Positions 34,813 to 46,145 of a stretch of DNA of 64,000 nt are shown here, one piece after another. Position 1 is the first letter of the stretch; each line of letters opens with the position of its first letter. The translations under genes and the position numbers were made by a program. The notes beneath the pieces are model-generated. The model searched no databases and was not told the origin of the DNA. It saw nothing but the letters and a program-made list of their open reading frames with translations. The DNA comes from Tipula vernalis. Taxonomy: Eukaryota > Arthropoda > Insecta > Diptera > Tipulidae. The stretch covers positions 271,634,047 through 271,698,046 of the forward strand of contig OY282559.1 of the NCBI GenBank assembly GCA_958295665.1, read 5' to 3'.

Positions 34813-36133
34813 CTACTTTCGCTCGATCTGCCTCCTTCCGGAAAACATCCAAGAGACTATTTTGAGATGATCCCGGATTTCAGTGTGAATTTTCGACTTT
34901 ATTTTCAACAGCATATCGACAATATTCATGCCTCCCAATTGGAAACTAAAATCATTTGAAGACTCCGGTTGGAAAATTCTGATAAGTTCACTTTCCATTG
35001 TTATCCTCTGAAAGCTTTTTATCGAGAACACGGCCAACCTAGATACTTGTCCGCTTCCGGCTTGACAAAATTTGGTTTGGGAAGCACCAGCTAATTTGCA
35101 AACATATTTCCAGTCATATGGGAGAAATTCAACTTTTATTTTTTGTGTTTCAGCATTTACGGCTTTAAACATGTCTCCAAACTCTTTTCTAGTACGGAAG
35201 ACCTTGCCTGTCATAGTCTTTAAAATTCCTAGATCCTCTCTGAATGTCTCCCAACACGCATGTGTAAGGAGTTCGGGTGCAAAATCTCTTGCAGTTTCAT
35301 CTCTTGCACTTATTCTCCATTTGGATTTACATATGGTTCTCCAAAAGTGATAAGCACCTTTGCCCGAAAAATCAATACTCGTAACGCTTATAGGTAGTTT
35401 GGCCAAAGGTATATGCACATTCTCAGATCCTGTGGCATTTATTTCTGCAAATACTCCAGAGGTTATCCCTAATTGGATGAAAAATGTGGCTGGAAAACAT
35501 GCCTTCTGTTTGATGATTTAACGACTCCTATCAAACATAGATCTGCAAGTTGTCGCATTATGGGATTCACTCTCTCGTTGTTTGGAACCAATTCCTTTGA
35601 TATTATTTGAATGTTTGGAATGTTGGCAAATACCGCATGGAAAGCATCCAACCACTTTTGTCTATACTTGCCCTCAGCGGTGCGACACAAATTGATTGCT
35701 ATTGTCATTGGACCCAAGCAATTGGCAAGTGAGGACTGTATTGAAGGATTGTAAGAGAGGCCTTCTAACAAAATATGGTGAGAGTTTGTTAACCCATATT
35801 CAGTAATGGCTGTTTTGTATATATTGTCTTTACTAGACCCAGTTTGAACTACTGAATTTACATAAAGTGTTTCTTTCAATCTTAACTTATACCTATACAT
35901 GTACATCAAAAAAGTTGATAAAGTTCCAACAGTTGCTTCTGCATCAGGTCCTTTCTCATGAAATATTGTAAAGCTTTGCAATTGTGACCAGATTCTCTAA
36001 TTGAATCTTAGTGCTGTATTCCTTGTTATTCAACGATATTTTGGAGTCATCATTATACAAATCCTTAACAGAGCCCTTCTGATTTCTTCTTTGCCTTAAA
36101 ATAGTGTGGTAAGTAAACAATTGAGCTGTAATA
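34813..36133 (-). pseudogene. Orphan reading frame, 3' part (possible endogenous RNA-virus nucleoprotein)
   Basis: This is the downstream part of an intronless minus-strand coding region; its upstream part lies at 40643-40947, beyond the copia insertion. It comprises open stretches at 36133-35956, 35981-35469 and 35485-34813, with frame changes near 35970 and 35485. The whole would be about 500 residues. Sequence character: mixed alpha-helical, no signal peptide, no membrane segment, rich in Lys/Arg patches. I do not recognise it as a host family. An intronless coding region of this size, with repeat-rich flanks and decay, could be an endogenised nucleoprotein gene of a negative-strand RNA virus. 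That reading is an inference from architecture, not from a recognised motif. It could instead be a host orphan or an uncharacterised transposon gene. Confidence 0.35.
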
Positions 36134-36392
36134 TGTTGTTTTAGTCCAAAATTATTATTAATTAAATTCAATTTATTATTATTAAATGATTTAAACATAA
36201 AATGATTTTTTATTTATTTGATTGTTATAGTTCATAAGACTTTGTTCAACTGACTAAAAAAAATGACAACATGGATTCTATTACATTTCAATTTCTTTTC
36301 TTCCCTTGCCCTACACACCGTACACTCCGTACAGATTACTTATTTCATATTAACTAAATTAATGTCATCTAAACATATTGTTTATTTTAACA
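36134..36392 (-). repeat. Copia 3' LTR
   Basis: 259 bp, TGTTGTTTTAG...TTTTAACA as read on the plus strand. Nearly identical to 40380-40637. Confidence 0.93.
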
Positions 36393-39300
36393 CTCCCTCC
36401 TGTTTAGATTTGTGTTGTTTTTGATATGTTGAAACTGGCTTCGATCGAGAGCTTTTGTGAAAATATCAGCTAATTGCTCTTTGGTTTGGACGTAGGTTAC
36501 ATTAAAATCCTTGCCTAATGCGTTTTTGATAAAATGATACCGCACATCAATGTGTTTTGTTCTTTTGTGAGCCGTCTCATCTTCTATCATCTTTATAGCA
36601 CTTTGATTGTCCAGCTTTAAGATAAACGGTTTCTTTCCCAATTTCAATTCTTCACAAAGTTTTCCCATGATTATTATTTCTTTGACTGCTTGGGATGCAG
36701 CTATATATTCAGCTTCAGCTGTTGATAACGCTACTACTGACTGTCGCCTAGTATACCAATCTATTGCTGTTCCATTTATTATCATTAAATATCCTGACGT
36801 TGATTTTCTTGTTTTTACATCTCCAGCAAAATCTGCATCACAATAAAACTGTATGTCTGCTCCCTCCGACCCTGATTTAAATTTTAAACCGTAGTCTTTT
36901 GTACCATTTAAATATCGGAATATCCGTTTTACTGCTTCCCAGTGGGATAAGTTTGGAGTTTCTACACATCGGCTTAATTTATTTACAGGAAATGTGATGT
37001 CTGGTCTGGACACAGATGATAAAAATAATAGGCTCCCAATTGCTTCGCGAAATGGACCATTGAAAGATTCACTTTCCTCATTATCCATATCCTTAGTTGG
37101 TCCAGGAGTATTAACTGATTTACAATCCTTCATATTGAACTTTTCTAAAAGTTTAATAATGTATGCCTCTTGTTTAACAAATATATCACCAGATGATTCC
37201 TTAATGATTTGCATTCCCAAGAATTGACTTAGGTTTTCTCTTGTTACTTGGAAATTATTCTCCAAATGTTTAAGAAAATTATTTATTGCTGTAAGATTTG
37301 ATGATATAATTAAACCATCATCTACATAAATTATTAGATATAGTTTTTCAGAACCACTTCCCATAAAAATACAGAGATCATTTTCAGATTGCTTTAGGTT
37401 AAATTCTTTTATAACTTCAATGAATTTTTGATTCCAATTTCTCGGTGCTTGTTTTAATCCATAAATACATTTGTTCAAACGACATACCATCTTCAAATCC
37501 TGCAGGTTGATCCATGTATATCTCCTCATCCAAATTTCCGTTTAAAAATGCAGTCTTTATATCGAATTGAACCAAATGAAGGTTACACTGTGCAGCAATA
37601 CTCAGAAGTAATCTGATACTTTTATATTGTGCTACTGGACTAAAAGTTTCTAAATAATCCCTGCCATACTTTTGACTACATCCTTTTGCAACTAGTCGTG
37701 CTCGATATTTATTATTTGATTTTATGCGAAATACCCATTTATTACTTATTGCTTTCTTTCCTTCTGGTAAATTAGTCAATTTCCATGTATGATTTATATT
37801 GAGAGCATTTATTTCTTCATTCATAGCTGTCTTCCACTTTTGATTTTTAATTGCGTCTGTGTATTCAATATCTTCGCATACTAACATACTCACATAATCA
37901 TTATATCGAACTGGTGGCTTCAGAGTACTTCTTCTTCTCAACACTTGACCTTCCTCTTCTTCTTGTTGTTTTTCTTCACTTTCATCCGTTATAACATTTT
38001 GATCAGTTTTATTTTCAATTTTACTGATTTCTTGGGTTGTTTCAGGTTGCGTTAAATCTTGTGAGTTTTTCTCGATACTTATTATATTCTGTTGAGAAAT
38101 ATTTTCTTTGAAGATAACATCTCTACAAATGTCAATTTTATTTTTATCAGGAAAATATATACGGTATCCCTTCGTTTCTTCAGAGTATCCGATAAATATT
38201 CCTTTTTCACTTTTAAAATCCCATTTTCTTCGTTTATTTTTAGGTATATGTACAAATACCTCATTTCCAAAAATTTTAAAATTTTCAATACATGGCTTCT
38301 TTTTATGAATCAATTCGTAAGGTGTTTTATTGGGTATTGAGCTCTTACCCGTTCTGTTTAATACATAAACCACAGTATTTATTGCTTCTGCCCAGAATTG
38401 CTTTCCCAATTCTGTGTTATAAAGTATAGTTCGTGCAGCTTCAACCAATGTTCGCATTTCCCTCTCAGCTGCTCCATTCTGTTCAGGTGTATATGCTACC
38501 GTGAATTGATTTTTAATACCATATCGTTTTAACAAATTTTCTGTATTTTTGTTTTTAAATTCTGAACCATTATCAGATCTGATGATTTTAATATTTTCCC
38601 CAAATTGTACTTTAAATTTTTGTATGTATTCTACCAATTTTTCATAAACCTCTAATTTTTGTTTAAGATAATAAATTGTTTTATAATGACTAAAACCATC
38701 CTTCAGAAGTAGAAAATATCTAGAACCACCAATTGATAAATTTTCCATTGGCCCACAAACATCAGCATATATTATGTCACCTGGTTTTGTTAATATTGTA
38801 CTTGATGTTTTGAAAGGTTGTCTGCATTGCTTTCCAAAAATACATGCTTGGCATTGGAAATTTTGATCACCAAATAAATTTAAACCATTAGCTTCCAATA
38901 TTTGCTTGCAATATTGTTTATTTTGATGCACAAACATTTGATGCCATTGTTCTAATGATTTGCTTTTCTCATTTGTGTAATATACAGCAGAAGTTTTCCG
39001 AAATTTTAATAATAACTTAAATAAGTTTCCATCTCTGACACAGGATACTATTGTCTCATTTTTAAGTTTTATTTCACTTTTATTTTGTTTGGTAATCACC
39101 TCATATCCTTTATCTAACGCAGCACTTACTGAATATAGATTACACTTTAACTGTGGCACATAATATACATCCTGAATACTACCACTTATCCATTCATTAT
39201 TTTTGAATATATTAACTGGAATTATTCCCATACCGATTGCTTCAAGTTTTGTTCCATCGCCTATTATGAACTGCTTTGAACTTTCAAATTTTTGATAATT

Positions 39301-39433
39301 ACTAAACCAATTTTTATTTGAAGTCATGTGATGGCTGGCACCAGAATCCAAAATCCAATTAAAATCCACATCATCTTCCACACTCGACACCAACGCATAA
39401 TCGTTTGTTTTCTTTCTGACTTCACTGCTTCTG
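36393..39433 (-). pseudogene. Copia pol
   Basis: Protease LDSGASHHM is near 39350. The integrase zinc motif (C..C in QCQACIFGKQC) is near 38850, with IIRSDNGSEFKNK near 38570 and AYTPEQNGAAERE near 38490. Reverse transcriptase follows (LVQFDIKTAFLNGNLDEEIY near 37560; catalytic YVDDGLIIS near 37330). RNase H has FYCDADFAGDVKTRKS near 36840 and VALSTAEAEYIAAS near 36730. A frameshift near 37490 lies between the first RT block and the IYGLKQAPR block. Integrase upstream of RT is the copia order. The enzyme set is otherwise complete, so the copy was probably active until recently. Confidence 0.92.
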
Positions 39434-40168
39434 TCATTTTTTTTTTTTAAACCAGCAATCCCGTTGCCAATGACCTCGCTTTTTGCAATAATGGCACACG
39501 TCATTTTTCTTGAAATTAGTTTTCCGATTATTTCTATTGTTTTGATATTTATTCACTTGCTTAGCTGTGAGCGCACCTTCCACTTCATGACTTTGCTGTC
39601 GATTGTATAGCCTCTCTTCTTCCGCAATCAATCTCGCTGTTAATGTATTTAACGTTTTATTATTTGTACTGTCCCAAGCTGAGTGAAAATGTTTGAAATC
39701 TTCCGGGAGGGTCATTAGAATTTTATTGATTAGCATATTCTCGCTAATTTCTTCCCCACACGTTCGAAGTTCATGACTAAGATTCTCAAGATCAGCCACA
39801 TGACGAGCTACACCATCATTTTTATATATATAGGCATAAAATTTTTGTTGAAGGGAATGTACACTGGCTTCAGTTGATTTAGCATATAAGGCTTGAATGC
39901 GCAACCACATGTCAGAGGATGATTTACAGGCTATTAAGTGATTAATTACTTTTTCCATTACTGATGTAATTAATATATTTTGTGCTTTCATATCATCTTC
40001 ATCCCATTTTGAAATTTCTTCCGGGGTTTTTCCTCGAACACGTGTTTTTTCTACCACATCATAAACTCCTTTTGATTTGAGTATGATAGTTATTTGGAAT
40101 TTCCATGCTTGATAGTTTGCCCCATTTCCATCCAAGCTTATTGACCGTTTATATTCAAACAAATCCAT
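39434..40168 (-). CDS. Copia gag
   Basis: A 244-residue frame starting with MDLFEYKRS and typical of copia gag: YQAWKFQITIILKSKG, then AKSTEASVHSLQQKF, and a C-terminal zinc knuckle CHYCKKRGHWQRDC. The frame ends just after the knuckle in a 12-base A run on the minus strand (39437-39448 as T on the plus strand). Pol continues in another frame from the same run. Since copia gag-pol is usually one frame, this is either a slippage-type length change in the A run or a site of translational frameshifting. Confidence 0.85.
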   Translation of the reverse strand: MDLFEYKRSISLDGNGANYQAWKFQITIILKSKGVYDVVEKTRVRGKTPEEISKWDEDDMKAQNILITSVMEKVINHLIACKSSSDMWLRIQALYAKSTEASVHSLQQKFYAYIYKNDGVARHVADLENLSHELRTCGEEISENMLINKILMTLPEDFKHFHSAWDSTNNKTLNTLTARLIAEEERLYNRQQSHEVEGALTAKQVNKYQNNRNNRKTNFKKNDVCHYCKKRGHWQRDCWFKKKK

Positions 40169-40379
40169 CGTTTATTTATTTAAAAAAAATAATCAACCAC
40201 ATGTAATTACTTATCACAAAAAAAAATCGTTTATTATTAAATTTTTTTTTTTTTTTTATTTATTATATAACCTCAAAATCAACCATGTGTTTTTAATAAA
40301 ATTTTTTTTAATGTTCTTTCTCACTTTATTTTAAATATATTATTTTAATAATAATATTTACAATTCTGGGCCCATAACC

Positions 40380-40637
40380 TGTTGTTTTAGTCCAAAATTA
40401 TTATTAATTAAATTCAATTTATTATTATTAAATGATTTAAACATAAAATGATTTTTTATTTATTTGATTGTTATAGTTCATAAGACTTTGTTCAACTGAC
40501 TAAAAAAAATGACAACATGGATTCTATTACATTTCAATTTCTTTTCTTCCCTTGCCCTACACACCGTACACTCCTACAGATTACTTATTTCATATTAACT
40601 AAATTAATGTCATCTAAACATATTGTTTATTTTAACA
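40380..40637 (-). repeat. Copia 5' LTR
   Basis: 258 bp, followed on the plus strand by the TAATA duplication. The promoter would drive minus-strand transcription. Confidence 0.93.
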
Positions 40638-40642
40638 TAATA

Positions 40643-40947
40643 TTTGCTCCTTCATCTAAATCAGTGAAGCTAGTTCTATCATATTGGAAGCATCTTAACA
40701 TGTAAAAGTACCAATGCATCAAACAAGCTAAAGCGCTATTCTTTTCATCTCTATTTGGTGGAGCTTTTGATCTTTTATTGTCTCCTATTGGCTCCCCTGT
40801 TATATCTACCATGGTAATCTTCCGTTTTTTGTCTGTTGCTTTCGTTTGTGCTGGAGCCGGATTGGACTTAGATGATGTGCTTTGACCCCTACTATCTTGA
40901 GCTTCTCCCATCTCGGTGTCTCCTTCTTTGCCGTCTAAAGCGCTCAT
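40643..40947 (-). pseudogene. Orphan reading frame, 5' part
   Basis: The probable start is the ATG at 40947 (MSALDGKEGDTEMGEA). The first 60 residues are hydrophilic and low-complexity, with basic clusters (DKKRKITMVD, GDNKRSKAPP) that could act in nuclear import or RNA binding. A hydrophobic helical segment follows (LACLMHWYFYMLRCF). The frame runs straight into the copia target duplication, and a matching frame resumes at 36133, so the insertion disrupted one coding region. The identity is unknown; see the entry at 34813-36133 for the low-confidence viral interpretation. Confidence 0.35.
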
Positions 40948-40995
40948 TTTTGCTGTTTGGTTTCTTGTTTCCAGATCAAGCTGGATCCAGATCAT

Positions 40996-42191
40996 TCCAA
41001 TCAGCTAAATTCAAAAATCATCTACACTTCGGCTTTAAGATCATCGTCTAATTAAAATAAATTGTAAAATAATTTAGTTAGATAAAATAAATTAAATAAA
41101 AATAAAAAATTTAACCCTTACATAATAATATAACATAAATATAATAATTAATTATAATATTGATATACATATATAATAAGATCTAATTCTAAAACAAAAG
41201 AAAATAACGTGATATTTCTTTATAAATATAAATAATTAAATAATAAATATATTTTATATACTTTCTAACTAAATTATAATTAAAGAAAATAATATTTATG
41301 AATTATATTAATATACCATTATTACTATTAATTAATTAAGGTTGTGTTTGTGACATTTAATTTAATTATTTTTAAATTATTGAACAAATAATTTTTTAGC
41401 CAATGATTTTTTTTTTTACCAAGTATTAGTAGCTACATATTTGCAATTTAACTTTTCACTTTTGATGAACATGCAAAATTTTAATTTGACTGTATTTTTG
41501 CTCTAGTCCGTTCTATTAAATTATTAAATTATATTAGTTTTTTATGTTATTTTATCGAGTACTGAATTTTTAGGTTTGTTTTTAGTTTTTATTGTAGTTA
41601 GTCCTCGCAATTTTGGTTTTAATTTTTTAATGGCTGTTATTATTATTTGTGATTATAATCGATAATTACTTAGCGCTAAACAAATATTTTAAAAAAATAT
41701 ACACATTAAATAAATTAATAAATTTTTATTTTTTCAGAAGCAATTATTTTTAATACACTATGAGATTATTTAATTATTATTATTTTTTTGTTTTTACTTT
41801 GGTTTGATTAGATTTGCCAGTCGATAGTCGATTAATTATATGAATTCAGACAAAAAAAATATTGTTTTCTTACATAAATTCTTTTTCAATTTTATTATTT
41901 TTCTTTTATTTATTATTATTTTACATTTCTAAAATAGCTTATTATAAATTCAATTTAGTTGGAATTTTAATTTTTCTTTTCGACAGAGTTCTTTTATCAA
42001 CATAATTTTTATTTGGTTGAAAAAAAAGCTCAAGGATTTGTACGATAGATGACAATATCATTAGATAATATTAAATACGATCGCGAAATAAATTTTAGTA
42101 CCTCTTTTACTATACGCTTCATCCAAGAGGAATATTCTTAAAATAAACCATCTGGCCAGCGATCAAATCTGACAATGAGTTCACAGCATTT
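40996..42191. other. AT-rich spacer
   Basis: Extremely AT-rich (41080-42000), with many TAATTAT/AATAAAT runs. No gene or transposon end is visible. Confidence 0.5.
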
Positions 42192-42416
42192 CTATTGAGA
42201 TTTAATTTCATTTTTTCTTGCAGGCTTTACTACAATTTTCTTCCGAACTGACGTTTTGGTTTTAATCTCTCTGAATGAGTTGTTATTGTTATTCCTTAAC
42301 AGCCTTGACATCAACAATTCTGATGGTGAAAAGAAGTTACTTTTAGAAGCAGTACAGAAATATTTAAATAAGTGTCTGTATCCTCTTTGAGGATCGGACG
42401 TAATGCTTTTCATCAT
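42192..42416 (-). pseudogene. Possible gypsy integrase C-terminal relic
   Basis: The minus-strand frame includes HLFKYFCTASKSNFFSPSEL followed by LMSRLLRNN. This resembles the L..YR.T.HS....SPAELL.GR.LRT block just after the gypsy integrase core. The rest (TKTSVRKKIVVKPARKNE) is basic and not diagnostic. A weak call. Confidence 0.35.
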
Positions 42417-43035
42417 TGAAAAAATTTATAAATTCTGTAATATTAATCCAAAAATATCACATAACTTTTCGTTTTATAAGTAAATAAATCGACAGCGACT
42501 TAATCATAAATCCGTTAAATTATGAGGAATGAGAGGGTGATTTTTGTTATTTTTCGGAAACTTCATACAAATATTACTATCGGTAATTTAATTACTATCG
42601 GAATTTTTACTATCTAAATTAACAAATGATTTAATTTCTTTATTTATTGTAAAGTTCAGTGTGAAAGAAAAACACATGGCTCTTTCTTGAGCAGTGTTCC
42701 AATTCGGACTCTCGTATATTCTTTATTTCGTGTTTCATTTTGCATTTATTGGTGTTAAACGATAACATTTTATATGTGTAACCCTATAAATATAATATTA
42801 CAAGTTAACATACTTCACATCAAAACTTAACATACCGTTTCCATATGTTACATAAGTTACTGTGTCTGCCTTTTTATCTGACCAACCTGGCACTACGTTT
42901 TTAATAATTTCTCGACTACCTAGTGACTTCCTTAAGTTTCTCTAGTTTTGACTCTGTCAGTGATACATTTTGATAAATCAAGTTCATATGTATTTGTACT
43001 TTGCTATCTAAGTCATTATAATTTTCAGTATACCG
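42417..43035. other. Non-coding spacer
   Basis: No supported feature. Confidence 0.4.
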
Positions 43036-43300
43036 ACCAAATGGCGCAGTGGTCAAAGCTGCGGCGCTTGGATCGAGAGGTACCGGGTTCGAATCCCTAT
43101 AGGGGCGGGGGGCATTCTGATTATGATTGGTGATGAAGATGAACACATCTATGATCCCCTATTGAGAGTGCAGAATCCATGGGCCGGACCTACCTACCTT
43201 TCACGTCAGCACTATCTATAGGTTGGCATGAAGCAATGTAATTTGCAGGTGGTTTATACAGAACGGCTCTACAGCCTTACGTCCCCGATTTTGTTACTAC
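43036..43300 (+). mobile_element. tRNA-derived SINE
   Basis: A tRNA-like head contains a box A-like GGCGCAGTGG (43043-43052) and a box B GGTTCGAATCC (43086-43096), about 35 bp apart. These would form an internal RNA polymerase III promoter. The head does not fold as an intact tRNA (mismatched acceptor ends, no clean anticodon arm). It continues into about 190 bp of unrelated body (ATTATGATTGGTGATGAAGA and onward). It abuts the BEL LTR at 43301. I could not define a target duplication. Confidence 0.65.
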
Positions 43301-43714
43301 TGTTAATGGGTTAAACACGATACTAAATTAAAACACTTTTTATTTACTTTGTTTGACTAACACTGTATTCTTCTTCAAAATCTATTCTCTACTCCCCCCG
43401 TTTTCTTCTGTTTTACGTTTTTATACATTCTTTGCTATAAACCGCGCTCATGTGTTACAATCATGAACGCGTCTGCATGATTATTATAATGAGTGCGTTT
43501 AATACAATTCAACGACAAAATGATACTTATATAATTCAAATATTCAAATACAAAATAACCGTTTGTTACAAAATTCAAATTAGCTTAATTCGTTATAAAT
43601 AATAATATTTAACGTAATATTTATACAATACAAAATATTCAAATATTCAAATACAAAATAAACTTGTCCGTTACAAAATACAAATTAGCTTAATTCATTA
43701 CGATGGTCGTAACA
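43301..43714 (-). repeat. BEL/Pao LTR
   Basis: On the minus strand it starts TGTTACGACCATCG and ends CCCATTAACA, TG...CA bounded, about 414 bp, directly downstream of a BEL-type integrase end. It contains an internal direct duplication: ATTCAAATATTCAAATACAA and CAAATTAGCTTAATTC occur at about 43537-43595 and again at about 43636-43698. The matching 5' LTR is not in the window. Confidence 0.6.
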
Positions 43715-44510
43715 ACGTGGCCACCTTGAGTAACTCCGTTACTCAAAATATAACAATGGCGGCCGCTCCAACATCTCGGATAAGCTCCTGCCTTATTCAA
43801 CTTCCTTGCTTCGTACTCCCTTGCTGACAAAGACTCTCCGTTACATCCAGCATTTGCTCGAGGACACTGGGAAAACCTCAGGAAAAAGACAAAAAAACCT
43901 AAGGAAAACCAGCATCGGATGCAGGAAGCCCCGACTCGTCTACTGGCAACAGGCACAACTGCGTGATCGGCCGCACTAATTCGCCCCTCTGAGTCTTAAC
44001 TCGGCAGGTCCTCACCTTACCATCCCCTCCAGTGAAAGCTTCAATAATCCTAGCCATTAACCATTGACTAGGTGGTGTTATCTCATTCTTGATAAATACT
44101 AAGTCCCCAACTTCCAATGACCGTGTCTCATCCGCCCATTTATTACGACGTTGCTGTTCGGTGATATACTCCTGTGACCATCTTACCCAGAATTCCTGCT
44201 GTAATTTTTGTATTTTCTGCCATGAAGACAATCGATTTGGTGGTATCTCGGCTAATAATGTCTCGTACGGTGTGATGATTGGTTGACCGCACAAAAAATG
44301 ACCAGGTGACAACGTTGACAAATCTGTGGGATCACCACTCATCGGCGTCAAGGGTCTCGAATTCAAACAAGCTGCTATCTTGGCCAACAGAGTGGCCAGC
44401 TCCTCGAACGTATACAATTGTGCTCCTCCCACTCTTTTTAGGTGATGCTTTACTGATTTGACAGCCGCCTCCCACAGACCGCCATGATGCGGTGCATGTG
44501 GAGGGTTATA
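43715..44510 (-). pseudogene. BEL/Pao integrase C-terminal region
   Basis: The minus strand reads HHGGLWEAAVKSVKHHLKRV (about 44500-44435), then LATLLAKIAACLNSRPLTPM, SPGHFLCGQPI, FWVRWSQEYI and LEVGDLVFIKNE. This is the characteristic C-terminal part of BEL/Pao integrases and ends near 43899. The upstream part of BEL pol is absent: at about 44511 the sequence changes abruptly to a gypsy integrase. The last stretch to the LTR (43715-43898) shows no conserved domain. Confidence 0.8.
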
Positions 44511-46145
44511 GTGTCACTGTGTTCAATTCTTGAAAATTTTCAGCCGTGAACTGCGTTCCATTGTCCGATACCAATTTATCCGGTATACCGTAACGAGAAA
44601 ATAAGTATGATAAACACTTAATCGCAAAATCTGAAGTTGGGCTTCGAGTATAGTTTACTTCGACCCACTTACTGTATGCATCCACCATAATAAAAAAATA
44701 GGTATTTCTTATGGGCCCCGCAAAATCTACGTGAACACGTTTAAATGGACCTTCCGGTATCGCCCATGGTATTACTGTCGTTTTTGGTGGATTAGGTAAT
44801 GTTGCAATGCAGCCTCACAACCTTTAAATAACTGTTCAATTTGGCTATCCAACTTTGGCCACCAAATATATGATCTTAATTAATAAGGACTTGGTCTTTA
44901 CTATGCCTAAATGTGTGACATGCACCTGTTGCAGTAATTCATTTCGCAACGATGTCGGTATAACCACTCTATAACCCCACATTCAAATTTCGCTCTCAAC
45001 CCCCAATTCTTCTTTCTTAATCATAAACGGTCTAAACTTTTCCTTATCTAATTCGTGGAGTTTGCCTTCATTTACTGCCTTAATAACTGCCAATAAAGTT
45101 TCATCTTTAGCTGTCTCTTCTCTTACCCTATTTACATCTATCGGAATATTTTTATTTTTTCCTGCTAACGCTAAATACTTAATATTTAATGATTCGTCCC
45201 CCTCAGATTTACACGGAGGACGTGAAATACAATCGGCCCAATTTTTTTCTGAATTCACATGTCGTATTGTATAATTGAAACAAGAGAGATGAAACGCCCA
45301 TCTTTGTAGTCTTCCTGAAGACATTTGCGGTATCCCTCGTTTCTCTCCGAAAATTGCCAGTAAAGGCTTATGGTCCGTGACCAAAACGAAATGTTTTCCG
45401 ATCAAATATTGAAAAAGCTATTTTGTTCCGAAAATTATGGCCAAACCTTCTTTCTCGATTACACTGTACTTTTTTCGGTTTCCGATAATGTTCGCGAAGC
45501 GAATTCTATAGGTCTTTCATCCCCATTGGGAAACTTATGTGCTAATACAGCACCTAGACCTACGTTTGAGGCATCACACGTCAATATTAACGGAAGCTCA
45601 GGATCAAATTTAACTAAAACTTTGTCCGAAACTATTTCCTTTTTTATCAGATCGAACGCTTTCTGGCATTCTTCTGATCATACAAGTTGGCCCCCTTCTT
45701 AATTAATCCATATATGGGTGACATCATTGTTGCACAATCTTTTATAAGCTTTCCAAAATAATTTACCAGGCCCGCGAAAGCCCTTACTTCCGTAATATTT
45801 TTTGGAATTTCGAAACTTAAAATTGCCTCGTTTTTATTATTTCTAAAAATATCCTCATTTGAAATTGTATACCCCAAATAGGTTATTTTATCTTTCGCAA
45901 ATTCACATTTCCTATAATTTAATTTTAAACCTGAATCTTCTAATCGCTCTAGAACTAATCTCAATCTCTGATTGTGAACTTTCATATTAGGTGCTGATAT
46001 CAAGAAATCATCTAAAAAATTAGTTACCCCTGGTATGTCCCCTATAACAAATCAATCTCTCGCTGGCATATTCCCGTAGCCGGTTTTACCCCGTATGGTA
46101 ACCTATTTACTCTAAAATTCCCGACATGTGTACTCCACGTTACTA

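Larger units (their letters stand above)
36134..40637 (-). mobile_element. Copia LTR retrotransposon, very young
   Basis: A 4.5-kb Ty1/copia element on the minus strand. LTRs of 259 and 258 bp differ only by one base indel (near 36330 versus 40573), and the 5-bp target duplication TAATA is exact (36129-36133 and 40638-40642). Next to the 5' LTR the minus strand reads GGTTATGGGCCCAG, complementary to the anticodon arm of initiator tRNA-Met, the primer known for copia. A purine tract (AGGAGGGAG) precedes the 3' LTR. The domain order is gag-protease-integrase-RT-RNase H. Two one-base frame changes break the coding region. It is inserted in the orphan frame described at 34813-40947. Confidence 0.95.

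Noticed and set aside
43036..43110. A tRNA gene
   Set aside because: Boxes A and B are present, but the acceptor ends do not pair, there is no clean anticodon arm, and the sequence runs on into a longer body. A SINE head explains it better.
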